Below the pieces are notes generated by a model. That model worked only from the letters and a program-made list of their open reading frames with translations. It searched no databases and was not told the DNA's origin. From NCBI RefSeq assembly GCF_027172205.1, contig NC_070606.1:98404534-98468533 (forward strand): 64,000 bases of DNA, written 5' to 3'. The translations under genes were made by a program, and so were the position numbers. Below, in pieces: positions 34,199 through 44,685 of this stretch. Positions within the stretch are counted from its first letter, which is position 1. Each line of letters opens with the position of its first letter. Source of the DNA: Podarcis raffonei (lineage: Eukaryota; Chordata; Lepidosauria; Squamata; Lacertidae).

Positions 34199-34890
34199 AA
34201 AAAAGTGGTGGACGTGCCCAAAGATTAAGGCTTTCTGGGAGATGATATATAATGAAATGAAAAAGGTATTTAAATATACCTTCCTGAAGAAACCAGAGGC
34301 CTTTCTCCTGGGCATAGTCGGCCAATTGGTGCCAAAGAAGAATAGAACTTTCTTTATGTATGCTACAACAGCAGCAAGAATACTTATTGCAAAGTACTGG
34401 AACACACAAGATTTACCCACTCTGGAAGAATGGCAGATGAAAGTGATGGACTATATGGGAATGGCAGAAATGACGGGCAGAATCCGAGACCAGGGAGAAG
34501 AGTCGGCGGAAGAAGATTGGAAGAAATTTAAAGATTACTTACAGAAATATTGTAAAATTAATGAATGTTAGAATGATGTTGGATAGAAATTAAGTGGTTT
34601 CCAGCTGTAATGTTTTAAGGGAACATGAGAAACAGGTTTAGAAACAGGTTAAAACTTAATGGTAAGGATTTGCTGAACTAACAATTTGAATTGGAATACA
34701 AAAAAGGGAGGTATGAGGAGGTCTGGGAAACATGTTAAAGGAAAATGAGAAATGGAAAATCTGCATGTTTTTTTTCTTTTTTCTTTTCTTTTTAATTTTT
34801 TTTCCTGTATTTTTGTTATTATTGTTTACTCTGCCTTTTCCTTTTTACTGTTATTGTATTAAAAACCTTAATAAATATTCTTTTTTTAAA
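34199..34890 (+). mobile_element. L1 LINE, 5'-truncated, with target duplication
   Basis: ORF2 C-terminus (FLKKPEAFLLGIVGQLVPKK, TFFMYATTAARILIAKYWNT, AEMTGRIRDQGEESAEEDWK) with a stop at 34,569-34,571, then a 3' UTR and an A-rich end. A 27-bp duplication (AAAGAACCTAAGGTTTGCAC and following) lies at 34,172-34,198 and 34,891-34,917. Confidence 0.95.
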
Positions 34891-35357
34891 AAAGAACCTA
34901 AGGTTTGCACTGTGAAAGGGCACAGGATCCCCTAAGCAAGGAGGCTTCGTTAGCATAATACAGGACTCAGCGGTTGCCATCTCAGGGTTGTTATTCTCAG
35001 ATAATCACCTCGGTCTATATTCAATTCCTTAGAAACTTTATCTGGGTAAAAAGAGGGGTGAAACTTCCTTTAAATGCAGCTTCCTGGTCTTCTTTTGCAA
35101 AGGGAAGAGCGTTCCAGGGTTCATGGGGGCACCGTAAACCTTGCCAAAACTGTGCAAATTGACACGTACCGGAGTCATCAGCAACACACAGCAGAATAGG
35201 CAAAGATTTCCCTCAAAAGTCTGAGAACCAGAAATAGAATCAATTTGCCTTACTCCAGTTACCTGTCACAAGGCAGAGATGCTGACGTTTCTTTAGAAGC
35301 AGATAATGATGCTCCCACTTCCTTTACCTTCCAGATTGAGATCTCCTCCTCCTCCAG

Positions 35358-35464
35358 ACCTTGTTTCGCCGCAGATCAACGTCAATGATTCGCCCCCCGG
35401 ACTCCTTTTTGCTCCTCTGTTTTATGCAGGAGCCGAATGGGGAAATGGCTTCCAAATCCGTTAA
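35358..35464 (+). CDS. possible MUC4 terminal exon
   Basis: After the tract CTCCTCCTCCTCCAG, and in the phase left by the candidate exon 11, the frame reads DLVSPQINVNDSPPGLLFAP, LFYAGAEWGNGFQIR and a stop at 35,462-35,464. AATAAA follows 23 bp later (35,488-35,493). It would end the protein without VWD, EGF or membrane segments. No homology known to me; the opposite strand is also open here, so this is a hypothesis only. Confidence 0.2.
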
Positions 35465-35487
35465 GGCTGAAATCATCAACTTTGCTG

Positions 35488-35493
35488 AATAAA
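35488..35493 (+). terminator. candidate poly(A) signal
   Basis: AATAAA just after the candidate terminal exon; meaningful only if that exon is real. Confidence 0.25.
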
Positions 35494-35757
35494 ATGCCTT
35501 CAACACCTCGTTACTTCTGTCTGCAGTTATTATCCCAGTCGTAATGCTGGGAAGAATCAAGGCCCTTAGCATGAGGAGAACCTGGGGGCAAGGATAGGGA
35601 TGGACAGAGCGGCCAATTTTGGTTTCTCGTTCTTTCCAGCCTTAGATTCTTAACTCCACCTTTCCAGGCCAGTTTGTGATTTTATTTGAAAACGGAAAAA
35701 AGCCCTCATGAAAATTCACCAGCATCTTCGTAGAATTATAGAATCGTAGAGCGGGAA

Positions 35758-36120
35758 AGGGACGCGGGTGGCGCTGTGGGTAAAAGCCTCAGCGCCTAGG
35801 GCTTGCCGATCGAAAGGTCGGCGGTTCGAATCCCCACGGCGGGGTGCGCTCCCGTTGCTCGATCCCAGCGCCTGCCAACCTAGCAGTTTGAAAGCACCCC
35901 CGGGTGCAAGTAGATAAATAGGGACCGCTTACTAGCGGGAAGGTAAACGGCGTTTCCGTGTGCGGCTCTGGCTCGCCAGAGCAGCGATGTCACGCTGGCC
36001 ACGTGACCCAGAAGTGTCTCCGGACAGCGCTGGCCCCCGGCCTCTTGAGTGAGATGGGCGCACAACCCCAGAGTCTGTCAAGACTGGCCCGTACGGGCAG
36101 GGGTACCTTTACCTTTACCT
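35758..36120 (+). mobile_element. Sauria SINE, second subfamily, inserted in a CR1/SINE tail
   Basis: Same diagnostic changes as 28,831-29,175. The duplication AGAGCGGGAAAG lies on both sides, inside a CR1-type 3' end (35,735-35,757 and 36,123-36,180). Confidence 0.92.
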
Positions 36121-36249
36121 TTAGAGCGGGAAAGGACCCCGATGGTCATCTAGTCGAACCCTCTGCAATGCAGGAATCTTAACTAATGCATCCATGACTC
36201 TGCTTAAAAACCTCCAGTCCACATCTTAGTGTGAATTTCCTCTAATATT

Positions 36250-38029
36250 TCTAATGCAATGTTGCCTAATATACACATTTTTGCAAGCCTTTTCTCCCTG
36301 TGTGACACATTTTATATGTGATGTTCACTAATAGATGCATTTTGGGGGACACTTTCCTGTAATATACATTCCACCCTCCAAAATATTTCGTTAGAGAACT
36401 GCATCACGCAATTTTGTGGAGGGTGACTATGTGGTTCATGTTAAAATCCAAAGCGAATTCCTCCACCATCCCTAGTAAATGGGAAGAACGCATAACCATT
36501 TCAGCTATACATCCTTAAGTGTTGCTACAGGGGTTGTGCCAAAGGCCTCGTGGAGAAAGAAGGAGGGCAGAGTCTTCTGAGGTTGCAGGAGACCACTGGA
36601 TGGTGAAGATGGAGCAACAAAGGTCACATGCTGGGATGTGCCAGCACATAAAACCAGAGACTACACTTCAGCTTATTTTCACATCATTTATTTTGTAGGC
36701 CACCTTGAACATGCCTTGGTACTGAAAGGCCGGACATCAATACTGCAATACACACATGAATACATAAAATAATGGAGGGATTTGAGGATGAAAAGCTTTG
36801 TCTTCACAATAAGCATATCCCAGAAATTTCATTGGAATTGAGACACCGCAGAGGATGAAAAGCACAAATGGATTATTAGGGGGAACTGAGCAAAGTTCTT
36901 AGAGAGAACAATGGCCGATTTCTCACCTGGGATAGCTGAAGAGACACCTGTTCTGTAAGTAGAGCAAAGTCAGGGAGTTTTATGAGGTGTTGTTGGGGAG
37001 AGGAACCCAAAGAAGGCAGAGATTAAAACACCCAGTAGAAATTTGGGGTGGAAGTGGATCTGGACGCCGTAGGCAGGATCAGACGCATGATTCAAACCCA
37101 AGCGCCAAGGCAGGCAACGAGGAACAACTGGCCTGGTCAAAGCCCAGGGAGTGGAAACAGGGAATCGGCCCTGGCAAACCAACAGCAACAAACCTGTAGT
37201 GGTGGCTACTGGATTGAGATGGAGCTGGTTTCTGGCGGAGAAGGCCTGGGATGGAAGATAGCTTGGGTGAGTCAAAGTTGAGATGGAGACAAGTCATGGC
37301 TGAACAAGGTCTGGTGGGGCAGGCGAGCAGGAGTAGAAGACACAGGTACCTGAGTTTACAGGAGAAAAGGACATTGTATGTGGACCACTCCATGGGACGT
37401 TAGGTCCCTTCCCCTCCAGACCTTGAGCTCCCCTGCGATTTGAGTCGATTGCTGGGAAGCCGGGATTGTAGGGGAGAGGGGATGCTTGGGTTGAAAGGTG
37501 GTGGTCAAAACTGTACGGTGGCAGGTCCTGATGGGGTTCAGCCCTCGAGAGGGACTGTCTGCAAAACCAGCCTAACCCACACTGAAGGCATGGGAGAAGG
37601 GGAGAACTTCTACACTGGAGTCTACAAAGCTCCTTCCCTCCCCAAAGTCTGCGGAAGGAGAGGCTGCGAAAACCAACATGAGCAGTTTGCCAGACTAGGC
37701 GCTCCTCCGTAGCTCATTCAGGAATTCATCACTTGCTGTCTGCCAGGCTGTTTTTAAAATATTCGTTTGTTAAATTGTTCCGTTTGCCCTCCTGGGCTCC
37801 TTTGGGAAGAAGGGCGGGATCAAAATCAAGGAAATAAAGGAATAACAAGACCTTACTATAACAGCTGCTCAGCCTTCTCTGTGGGGAGGTTACTTTAAGT
37901 AATAGGTTTGAACACTGAATGTGAGCTTGTGTCTAAAGTCTATGGATAGAACAAACACTTGCTGGATGTTTAATGGTTATTGTTATTGTATTTGTCTAAA
38001 AACCAATAAAAAAATATTATTTTTTGGTT
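36250..38029. other. no gene seen; spacer between the convergent genes
   Basis: Open frames at 36,970-37,400 and 37,440-37,712 lack splice context and recognisable motifs. A short L2- or SINE-like tail (CTCCTTTGGGAAGAAGGGCG) is at about 37,790. No VWD-type GDPH motif was found here. Confidence 0.5.
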
Positions 38030-38035
38030 TTTATT
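38030..38035 (-). terminator. candidate poly(A) signal of the MROH gene
   Basis: AATAAA on the minus strand, 137 nt past the stop codon. The surroundings are A/T-rich, so it is not certain. Confidence 0.4.
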
Positions 38036-38171
38036 TTTAAAAAGATGGCTGCCAGCAACAGTTAGTCCAAATTTGTCGGGGGGGAAAGGAAGAGAGAACA
38101 GCCCCCACCAAGTGATTCATTCCCTGCCCAACTTTTACCTTTCCCCCCACCCCTTTCCAGAGGAAAAGCTT

Positions 38172-38320
38172 CTATCTTTTCCAGATCCTTCTGAGTCTGC
38201 TGAAGCATCTTCCCAGGAAGTTTCCCGAAGGCTGCTCCTCTTGCCCCAAGGCCTCCGTTATCTCGGATACCGCCATTTTGAGGTGGGATGATTTATTTTC
38301 CACTTTCACAAGATCCAGGA
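38172..38320 (-). CDS. MROH last coding exon with stop
   Basis: Acceptor CTCACTTAG, phase 1 in: LDLVKVENKSSHLKMAVSEI, TEALGQEEQPSGNFLGRCFS, RLRRIWKR, stop TAG. It joins the previous exon as AIRLL-V-LDLVKVENKSSHLK, in register with the family's C-terminal pattern IRFIGLAGRHL..QSEEKLQVI. The basic end RRIWKR is unusual. The plus strand is also open here (see rejected items). Confidence 0.8.
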
Positions 38321-38514
38321 CTAAGTGAGGAGGGAAAGGAAAACACAGAGAACAGCCACAGAGAGACGCTTTCACTGCTTCCTTTTTTCTTTTTCTTTTT
38401 TTAAATATATTTTTAGAATTATTAGCATTATTTGCTGATTTACACACATCTTGGTTGCCAAGGTGGCTTCTAAACAGTTTATATGTGTTAAGCCATGATA
38501 TATCTATCTAGATA

Positions 38515-38774
38515 CAGTCATACTTTGGGTTGAAGTCGCTTCAGGTTAAGCCTTTTCGGGTTGCGATCCGTGGCGACCCAGAAGTAACAGAACACATTAC
38601 TTCTGGGTTTCGCCACTTGCGCATGCGCAGACACTCAAAATGATGTCACGCACATGTGTGGAAGCGGTAAATCGCGACCCACGCATGTGCAGACGCGCGG
38701 ACGTGGGTTGCGTTCACTTCAGGATGCGGACAGGGCTCCGGAACGGATCCCGTTTGCATCCAGAGGTACCACTG
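38515..38774. mobile_element. pogo/Tigger-like MITE
   Basis: Begins CAGTCATACTTTGGGTTG, ends CATCCAGAGGTACCACTG, TA on both sides; close relative of 56,679-56,938. Confidence 0.85.
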
Positions 38775-39004
38775 TATAGATATGCACATACAGATACCAA
38801 CTCTAAGGGGGCCAGGTTCCTTTGGGGCCCCCAATACAATTTTTTGGGGGAGTGAAATATACCAACTCAGTACATAACAGGGAGCCAGGTCCCCTCAATA
38901 TTGAGAACAATCCGTACTGTTGCGGCATTTGGCCTCACCCCCCCAGCTCCACCCACCACCCTGTGCACATTATGTACATGCCATCGCCCCCCAATCTTCT
39001 GCTC

Positions 39005-39155
39005 AAGAGACCTTGGGCCAGCCACCCACTCTCAGCCTAACCTACTGTACTTCACAGGGCCGTTGTCATGATTAATTGAGGAGGGGGGCCACCACAAACG
39101 CCCCCTTGAGCTCCTTCGAGAGAAAAAGGTGGAGTATAAATCCAGTGCAAAAAAG
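39005..39155 (+). mobile_element. CORE-SINE fragment
   Basis: CCTTGGGCCAGCCACCCACT, CTCAGCCTAACCTAC, and a tail like GGTGGAGTATAAATCCAGTG: CORE domain and tail without the tRNA head. Confidence 0.65.
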
Positions 39156-39424
39156 AAGAAAGTAGAGTCAGAAAAGGAGGTGGCAGAGCCAGAATTGGGC
39201 AGGGCAGAGGCACCCAAACATCATTCCTACTCACCGGTTGCAATGGCATTTACTGTTCCTTGGTGCTTTGACTCCTGAGCGATGATTTCTAGGGATAGAA
39301 ATGCCCGCCGTGTGCTTGGTCAGAAAGGGCTGCCACTCCCCGAATGACAAACAAATGTTGAACAAATGTTGAAGCAGGGAGAGATGCCAGCAACAGGTTT
39401 TGCCAGGGGCTACAGGGTGAACGC

Positions 39425-39782
39425 AGGGGCGCGGGCGGCGCTGTGGGTTAAACCACAGAGCCTAGGGCTTGCTGATCAGGAGGTCAGCGGTTCGAATCCC
39501 CGCGATGGGGTGAGCTCCCATTGCTCAGTCCCTGCTCCTGCCAACCTAGCAGTTCAAAAACACGTCAAAGTGCAAGTAAATAAATAGGTACCGCTCTGGC
39601 AGGAAGGTAAACGGCGTTTCCGTGCACTGCTCTGGTTCGCCAGAAGCGGCTTGGTCATGCTGGCCACATGACCCGGAAGCTGTACGCCGGCTCCCTCGGC
39701 CAATAAAGCGAGATGAGCGCCGCAACCCCAGAGTCAGTCACGACTGGACGTAATGGTCAGGGGTCCTTTTACCTTTACCTTT
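39425..39782 (+). mobile_element. Sauria SINE with 15-bp target duplication
   Basis: Complete copy flanked by ACAGGGTGAACGCAG on both sides (left about 39,412-39,426, right about 39,785-39,799). Confidence 0.95.
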
Positions 39783-39789
39783 TTACAGG

Positions 39790-40550
39790 GTGAACGCAGT
39801 TTAGGGGAGCCGACTCCTTGCTCTCTATTCCAGCACTACCAAGGGAACTGCAGTAGCCCAATGGCAGAGCACATGTCTCCGCAAGCCAAAGGGAGTGGGT
39901 TCAGTTAGGAAAAGTCACAACGCTTAGCCACGCCATTTCAGAAATGGCAGCACGGTTAGAGCTTTTCCCACTTCCCTGGCACATTCTGCCCCTAACTCGC
40001 TCTAGAGGCAAGTGAAAAATTAACGGCTCAGCTCAGCATGGACTCGTTTAGGATAGCCACTGACAGGGCAAATGAAAGCTGTACATGACTGTGGAAAACT
40101 TGTTCTTTCATCTTCGTCCTGCCCTTGCGATTCCTGCATTGCAGGTGGTTGAACCAAATGACCCCTTGCCTTCTCCCAACACTACGACTCCATCATTCAT
40201 CTCCAGCTAAAACCTAAGGCTAAGAATGTGAGACTGCATTTTCTGTCCCTTCTTCCTCTGGTGCTTGGTAAATTCAGGTTGCGCAGCTACGGTATTTGTG
40301 CAACGAACCCTCCTCCCCAAAATATTGGACTTTCTGCAGTAAGGAAAAGTGCACTGGAAAGTGTGGGAGATCACCTGCGTTGACCCAACGTCATCTAACC
40401 ACCTCACAAACAAATCAGAACAAGCACTTATTAAATAGCCAAGGATGAATCTACTATATATTTTGGAAAATGGTTTGTACGTTGCCTGTTTTCTAGGCAT
40501 TCTGACGCCTCTTGGGATACCAAACCTGACGTCAGGGTTCCTGAGGTGAA
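39790..40550. other. MROH intron, no element recognised
   Basis: Between the last two MROH exons. No exon-like sequence with matching phase was found. Confidence 0.4.
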
Positions 40551-40559
40551 GGGTGTAGG

Positions 40560-40760
40560 TTCTAGGCACCATTTTGAATCAAGATGGCAGCCCCAAATGT
40601 GACTTTGCCGTGACTGTACCTCCTTGTTTGGCATAAGTATGGCCAGCTCTCAAGATATTGCCGCCAAACTCGCCGTGAGAGCTCTTGAGGCGCGTGCGGC
40701 AGTTTTTGTGGACACTGGGATCCCGGGCACCATTTTGAATCAAAGATGGCAGACCAAGTT
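40560..40760. repeat. two spaced copies of a GGCACCATTTTGAATCAAGATGGC block
   Basis: GGCACCATTTTGAATCAA followed by AGATGGCAG occurs at about 40,566 and 40,729, about 163 bp apart. Probably an old tandem duplication. Confidence 0.6.
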
Positions 40761-41032
40761 CGGTGTGACTTCACCTGCTTTATGATGTGATGGGTCCAAT
40801 CTCACAAATCACACTATCCATTTTAAAAAAAGCACAGTATTTTGGGGTTTCAAAAAATTCCCTGGGCAGCGCCACATACTCCCCACGCGTGCTAAATAAG
40901 CAGGAGATCTGGAAGTTTTAAAGGGCAGGGAACTGCCCTCTGCTGCTGTTGTTTCCCAGAAACATTGTCTGAAGCACCATGTGCATTACTAATAAATGAC
41001 CGCCCAATAATTTCATAATAAACATAACTTGC

Positions 41033-41138
41033 CTAACAGCCTGATGGCTCCATCTCTCAAAGCGGTTCGGGGGTTTTCCAGGTAATCAAAGGCCTGATCC
41101 AGAAGGACGGCTTCCCCTTGTTCTCTGTAGCGCTGCAC
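41033..41138 (-). CDS. MROH exon with GC donor
   Basis: Phase 0 in, phase 1 out: VQRYREQGEAVLLDQAFDYL, ENPRTALRDGAIRLL. Acceptor CTGCCTCCCAG. The donor reads TTAG|GCAAGT, a GC-AG intron whose other positions match consensus. Without this donor the frame would not reach the last exon in phase. Confidence 0.85.
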
Positions 41139-41264
41139 CTGGGAGGCAGGTCCAAAAGAGAAGGGAGCTGTGTGAGGAAATTCTCCCTTCCTTCTAATAC
41201 ATGCTATTCCTCACGAGCAAGGATGGAGCCTGGGCAGGGTCGACCCAAGCCTACCAGTCTTCCA

Positions 41265-41560
41265 CAAGAACATCAGTAGAACGTACTGGACCAGGCCAGC
41301 AGTCCATCTAGTCCAGCATCGTGTTCTCCCAGGAGCCGACCAGATGCCTCTTCTGAGAAACCCGCAAGCGGGATTTGAACACAAGAACAACTCTCCCCTC
41401 CTGTGGTTTCCAGCAAGTAGGTTTCAGAAGCATGGCTGCCTCTGACCGTGGAGGCAGAGCACAGCCATCAAGGTTAGTTGCCATAAAACAGCCCTCTCCC
41501 CCATGAATTCTTCTAATCCTCTTTGAAGACATTCAGGTCAGTGACCGTTACTAACTCCTG
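41265..41560 (+). repeat. interspersed repeat, 'CTGGATCAGGCCAATGG' family
   Basis: Same family as 30,388-30,650; here the longer body (CCTGTGGTTTCCAGCAAGTA, TGCCTCTGACCGTGGAGGCA) is present. Confidence 0.55.
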
Positions 41561-41759
41561 TGGGAGGCAGTTCAATAGTTTAGCCATGCACTGCGTGAAT
41601 AGTCTTCTGCAGAGAGAAGGGAATACAGGAGGAGGCAAAGGTGGACTTGCCTGTTCTGATTCCTCTCAATCTCTCAATCCTCTACCCTTAAGTTCAGTTT
41701 TCTACACTGCCACATCAGTTTGCAATTACTATTATTAGCTGTTTTTTATTGTTTGTTTG

Positions 41760-41880
41760 CTTGTTATTATTATTATTATTTTATTTATTATTTTATTATT
41801 CTTGTTAGCCGCCCTGAGCCCGGCTTCAGCTGGGGAGGGCGGGATATAAATAAAAATTATTACTATTATTATTATTTTAT
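41760..41880 (+). mobile_element. L2-type LINE 3' tail (second variant)
   Basis: TTAGCCGCCCTGAGCCCGGC, GGCGGGATATAAATAAAAAT and (ATT)n. Confidence 0.8.
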
Positions 41881-41929
41881 TTTAATAAGTCTTCATGAAA
41901 ATTCAGCAGTATTGCTGTGCGAATTTCTC

Positions 41930-41970
<41 letters not shown>

Positions 41971-42916
41971 TTATTATTTCTACCCTGCCCATCTGGCTGG
42001 GTTTCCCCTGCCACTCTGGGAGGCTCCCAGCAGAATATTAAAAACATGATAAAACATCAAACATTAAAAACTTCACTAAACAGGGCTGCCTTCAGATGTC
42101 TTCTGAAAGTCAGATAGTTGTTTATTTCCTTGACATCTGATGGGAGGGCATTCCACAGGGCGGGTGCCACCACTGAAAAGGCCCTCTGCCTGGTTCCCTG
42201 TAACCTCACTTCTTGCAGTGAGTGAACCACCAGAAGGCCCTCGGTGCTGGATCTCAGTGCCCAGGCTGAGCGATGGGGTGGAGACGCTCCTTCAAGTATA
42301 CTGGGCCGAGGCCATTTAGGGCTTTAAAGGTCAGTACCAACACTTTGAATCTGAGGGCCAGTGTTATACGGTCTTGGCAACCACTCCCAGTCACCAGTCT
42401 AGCTGCTGCATTCTGGATTAGTTGCAATTTCCAGGTCACCTTCAAAGGTAGTCCCACGTAGAGCGCATGACAGTAGTCCAAGTGGGAGATAACCAGAGCA
42501 TGCACCACTCTGGTGAGACAGACAGCGGGCAGGGAGGGTCTCAGTCTATGTACCAGATGGAGCTGGTAAACAGCTGCCCTGGACACAGATTTGACCTGTG
42601 CCTCCATGGACAGCTGTGAGTCCAAAATTACTCCCAGGCTGCGCCCCTGGTCCTTCAGGGGCACAGGTACCCAATTCAGGACCAGGGAATCCCCCACCTC
42701 CGCCCACCCCCTGACCCCCCAAAACAGTACTTCTGTCTTGTCAGGATTCAGCCTCAATCTGTTAGCCTCCATCCATCCTCCAACCACCTCCAGGCACTCA
42801 CACAGGACCTTCACCACCTTCACTGGTTCCGATTTAAAAGAGAGGTAGAGCTGGGTGTCATCTGCATACTGATGAACACCCAGCCTAGGCCCAAATAGGC
42901 ACATATTTGTATGCAA
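41930..42916 (-). mobile_element. L2-type LINE, longest copy in the window
   Basis: Minus-strand frame open for 220 codons (42,254-42,916) with the reverse-transcriptase box HQYADDTQLYLSF, then RLNPDKTEVLFWG, SHLDYCHALYVGLPLK and ALNGLGPVYLKERLHP. The 3' tail is an interrupted (AAC)n run at 41,933-41,971 instead of (AAT)n. 5'-truncated before the catalytic N-terminal boxes. Confidence 0.92.
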
Positions 42917-43155
42917 ACATTTTCCCCCAAAGCACTTTTCTGCTGTACAATGCAGGCTATTTCCACCAATATGTGCATTTTTATTTTTATTTATTCATTC
43001 AATTTATATGCCAACCAAGGATCACAGGGGGGGTTTTAGTATAAAAACACAAAATACATAATGTAACAACAACAGTAACATCAAAACCCATTTTTTCCCT
43101 CATCGCTCTCTGGCTGCCCACTCCCTGAAAAACAACATAAACAAGAGGTGCTCAC

Positions 43156-43254
43156 AAGACTTTTGCAGAAGTTCCAGGTTTCGTTTTCCCGGATGGACAA
43201 CTGGATGAAGGATTTCAGAAACTTGTCAGCTCTTCTCAGAGTGATCCAACACAT
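43156..43254 (-). CDS. MROH exon
   Basis: Phase 0 in and out, 33 codons: MCWITLRRADKFLKSFIQLS, IRENETWNFCKSL. Aligns with the family stretch Q.ALF.AAEFLKW..L......TWKICECL. Acceptor CTTTTACAG, donor GTGAGC. Confidence 0.85.
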
Positions 43255-43322
43255 CTGTAAAAGAAGTGAGGATGGGAGTAACAGCTTCTGCCACTGCAGC
43301 TGCTGAAAACTCAGGCAGAATA

Positions 43323-43336
43323 TTGAAGAATAAATT

Positions 43337-43380
<44 letters not shown>
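43323..43380. repeat. (AAT)n microsatellite
   Basis: About 16 units next to the MROH exon acceptor, 70-130 bp upstream in transcript direction. Confidence 0.95.
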
Positions 43381-43383
<3 letters not shown>

Positions 43384-43717
43384 CTAATATACAGCCCTAC
43401 TTCCATAAATCTTGGGGCAGTTCACCACAAAAAATATATAAAAAAACACCCTGCCGGGAGGATTGCACAACCACACCGCGATCAGCCCCCCTCCGGGAGG
43501 ATCGGGCTGCGATTGGCCCCCCACCGGATCATGCCACCTTGCGGATTGCCCCCAAGGGTGGATCGGCCTGCCCCCACAGGCGGATCTCCGCTCCGGGTGC
43601 CCGAGTGGCTAGCTCCGCCATTGACAAGCCTAAATCGTTGCGCTAATGGAATGAGGGCTTGGACACCAGATGCTGACATCCTAGCCGAGAGGCCTTGCTA
43701 CTTTCTTTTCCCCCTTT

Positions 43718-44600
43718 TCTAAAATATATTTTTATTAAAGATTTCTTGGTTTACAAAAGTATGTGCAATGTCTCTTTTTTCATGTTCCGTTTTCTACAGA
43801 TCAGTTTCATTTGTTGTGAGACATTAGTGTTACATTAGGGAAAAAAGGGGGAAAGAGTTGGAGGGGAATGGTGGGTGGGTGGGGGGTCAGGGGGCAATGC
43901 TTCTATTCTACTTAGTGTATGTGTGGGGTTTTGTGTCAGCGTCACTTGTGTGGGTTCTCTTTTCTGTTCGCTTGTATTTCTTTAGTGGTGAGAGAGGTTG
44001 GCGGTGGCCTAGGGTGTGGTTGGTTGTCTTTGATTGGCTGGAGTGAAAGTTGTTTTCATGTGTGACTAGGGTGTGTGTGTTTGAATCAGGATAGCCAGAT
44101 TGATTTGTGTGCTGTTCACTGGGGTGAAGGCGTCTTCTATTTGTCCCTATGTCAGTTTCAGTTTGTTGGCTAGTTTTTCTAGTAAGGCTGTTTCCCATAC
44201 TATTAGGTACCATTGTTCAATGCTTACTCCTGACAGGTCTCTCCAGTGTCTGGCTATGATGCTTCTGGCTGCTGAGAGTAGGCAGTTTATGAGTTCTTTG
44301 TGTTGTGAGTGGGCATTATTGTCTTGGAAGATGTTTAGTAGGGCCAGTTCTGGGGTGACTTCTAATACTTGCTTAGTTATTTTGCATATCTTTTGTATGA
44401 TTGCTGTCCAGAAGAGTTGGATTTTGGGACATTCCCACCACATGTGGAGATATGTTCCTGTGGAGGTGCATCCTCTCCAGCATTTTGGTGAGGATCCTGG
44501 GCGTATTAGCGTTAGTTTCCATGGTTTTAGGTACCACCTGTGAGTTTCAAAGTGAGTTCTTTCCTTTTCACTGATATGGATTTGAAGGGAGGTTTAGACC
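43718..44600 (-). mobile_element. L1 LINE 3' end (distinct lineage)
   Basis: Minus-strand frame MWWECPKIQLFWTAIIQKIC, LINCLLSAARSIIARHWRDL, IEQWYLIVWETALLEKLANK is an L1 ORF2 C-terminus; the 3' end carries a reversed AATAAA near 43,733. It differs from the L1 at 34,199. Confidence 0.85.
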
Positions 44601-44685
44601 ACATTCTAGTCCATTGGGTGGGGTTGATCTCATAGCCTATGTCGGCCTCCCATTATTACCGGTATTTTTTATTACGTCTAGGGGG

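Noticed and set aside
34974-35162. Plus-strand frame after an ATGCAG acceptor as a mucin exon
   Set aside because: It stops early, has no matching donor or poly(A) signal, and no MUC4 resemblance.
36970-37400. Overlapping open frames on both strands
   Set aside because: No motif, splice context or repeat of the frame elsewhere; composition looks random.
38161-38291. Plus-strand open frame (EKLLSFPDPSESAEASSQEV...) after a CCTTTCCAG acceptor, first taken as the mucin's terminal exon
   Set aside because: The minus strand of the same bases reads as the last MROH exon, in the right phase and with family-like sequence; the plus reading is its shadow.
42254-42916. 220-codon gene
   Set aside because: It is the reverse-transcriptase end of an L2 LINE (YADD box, LINE tail).
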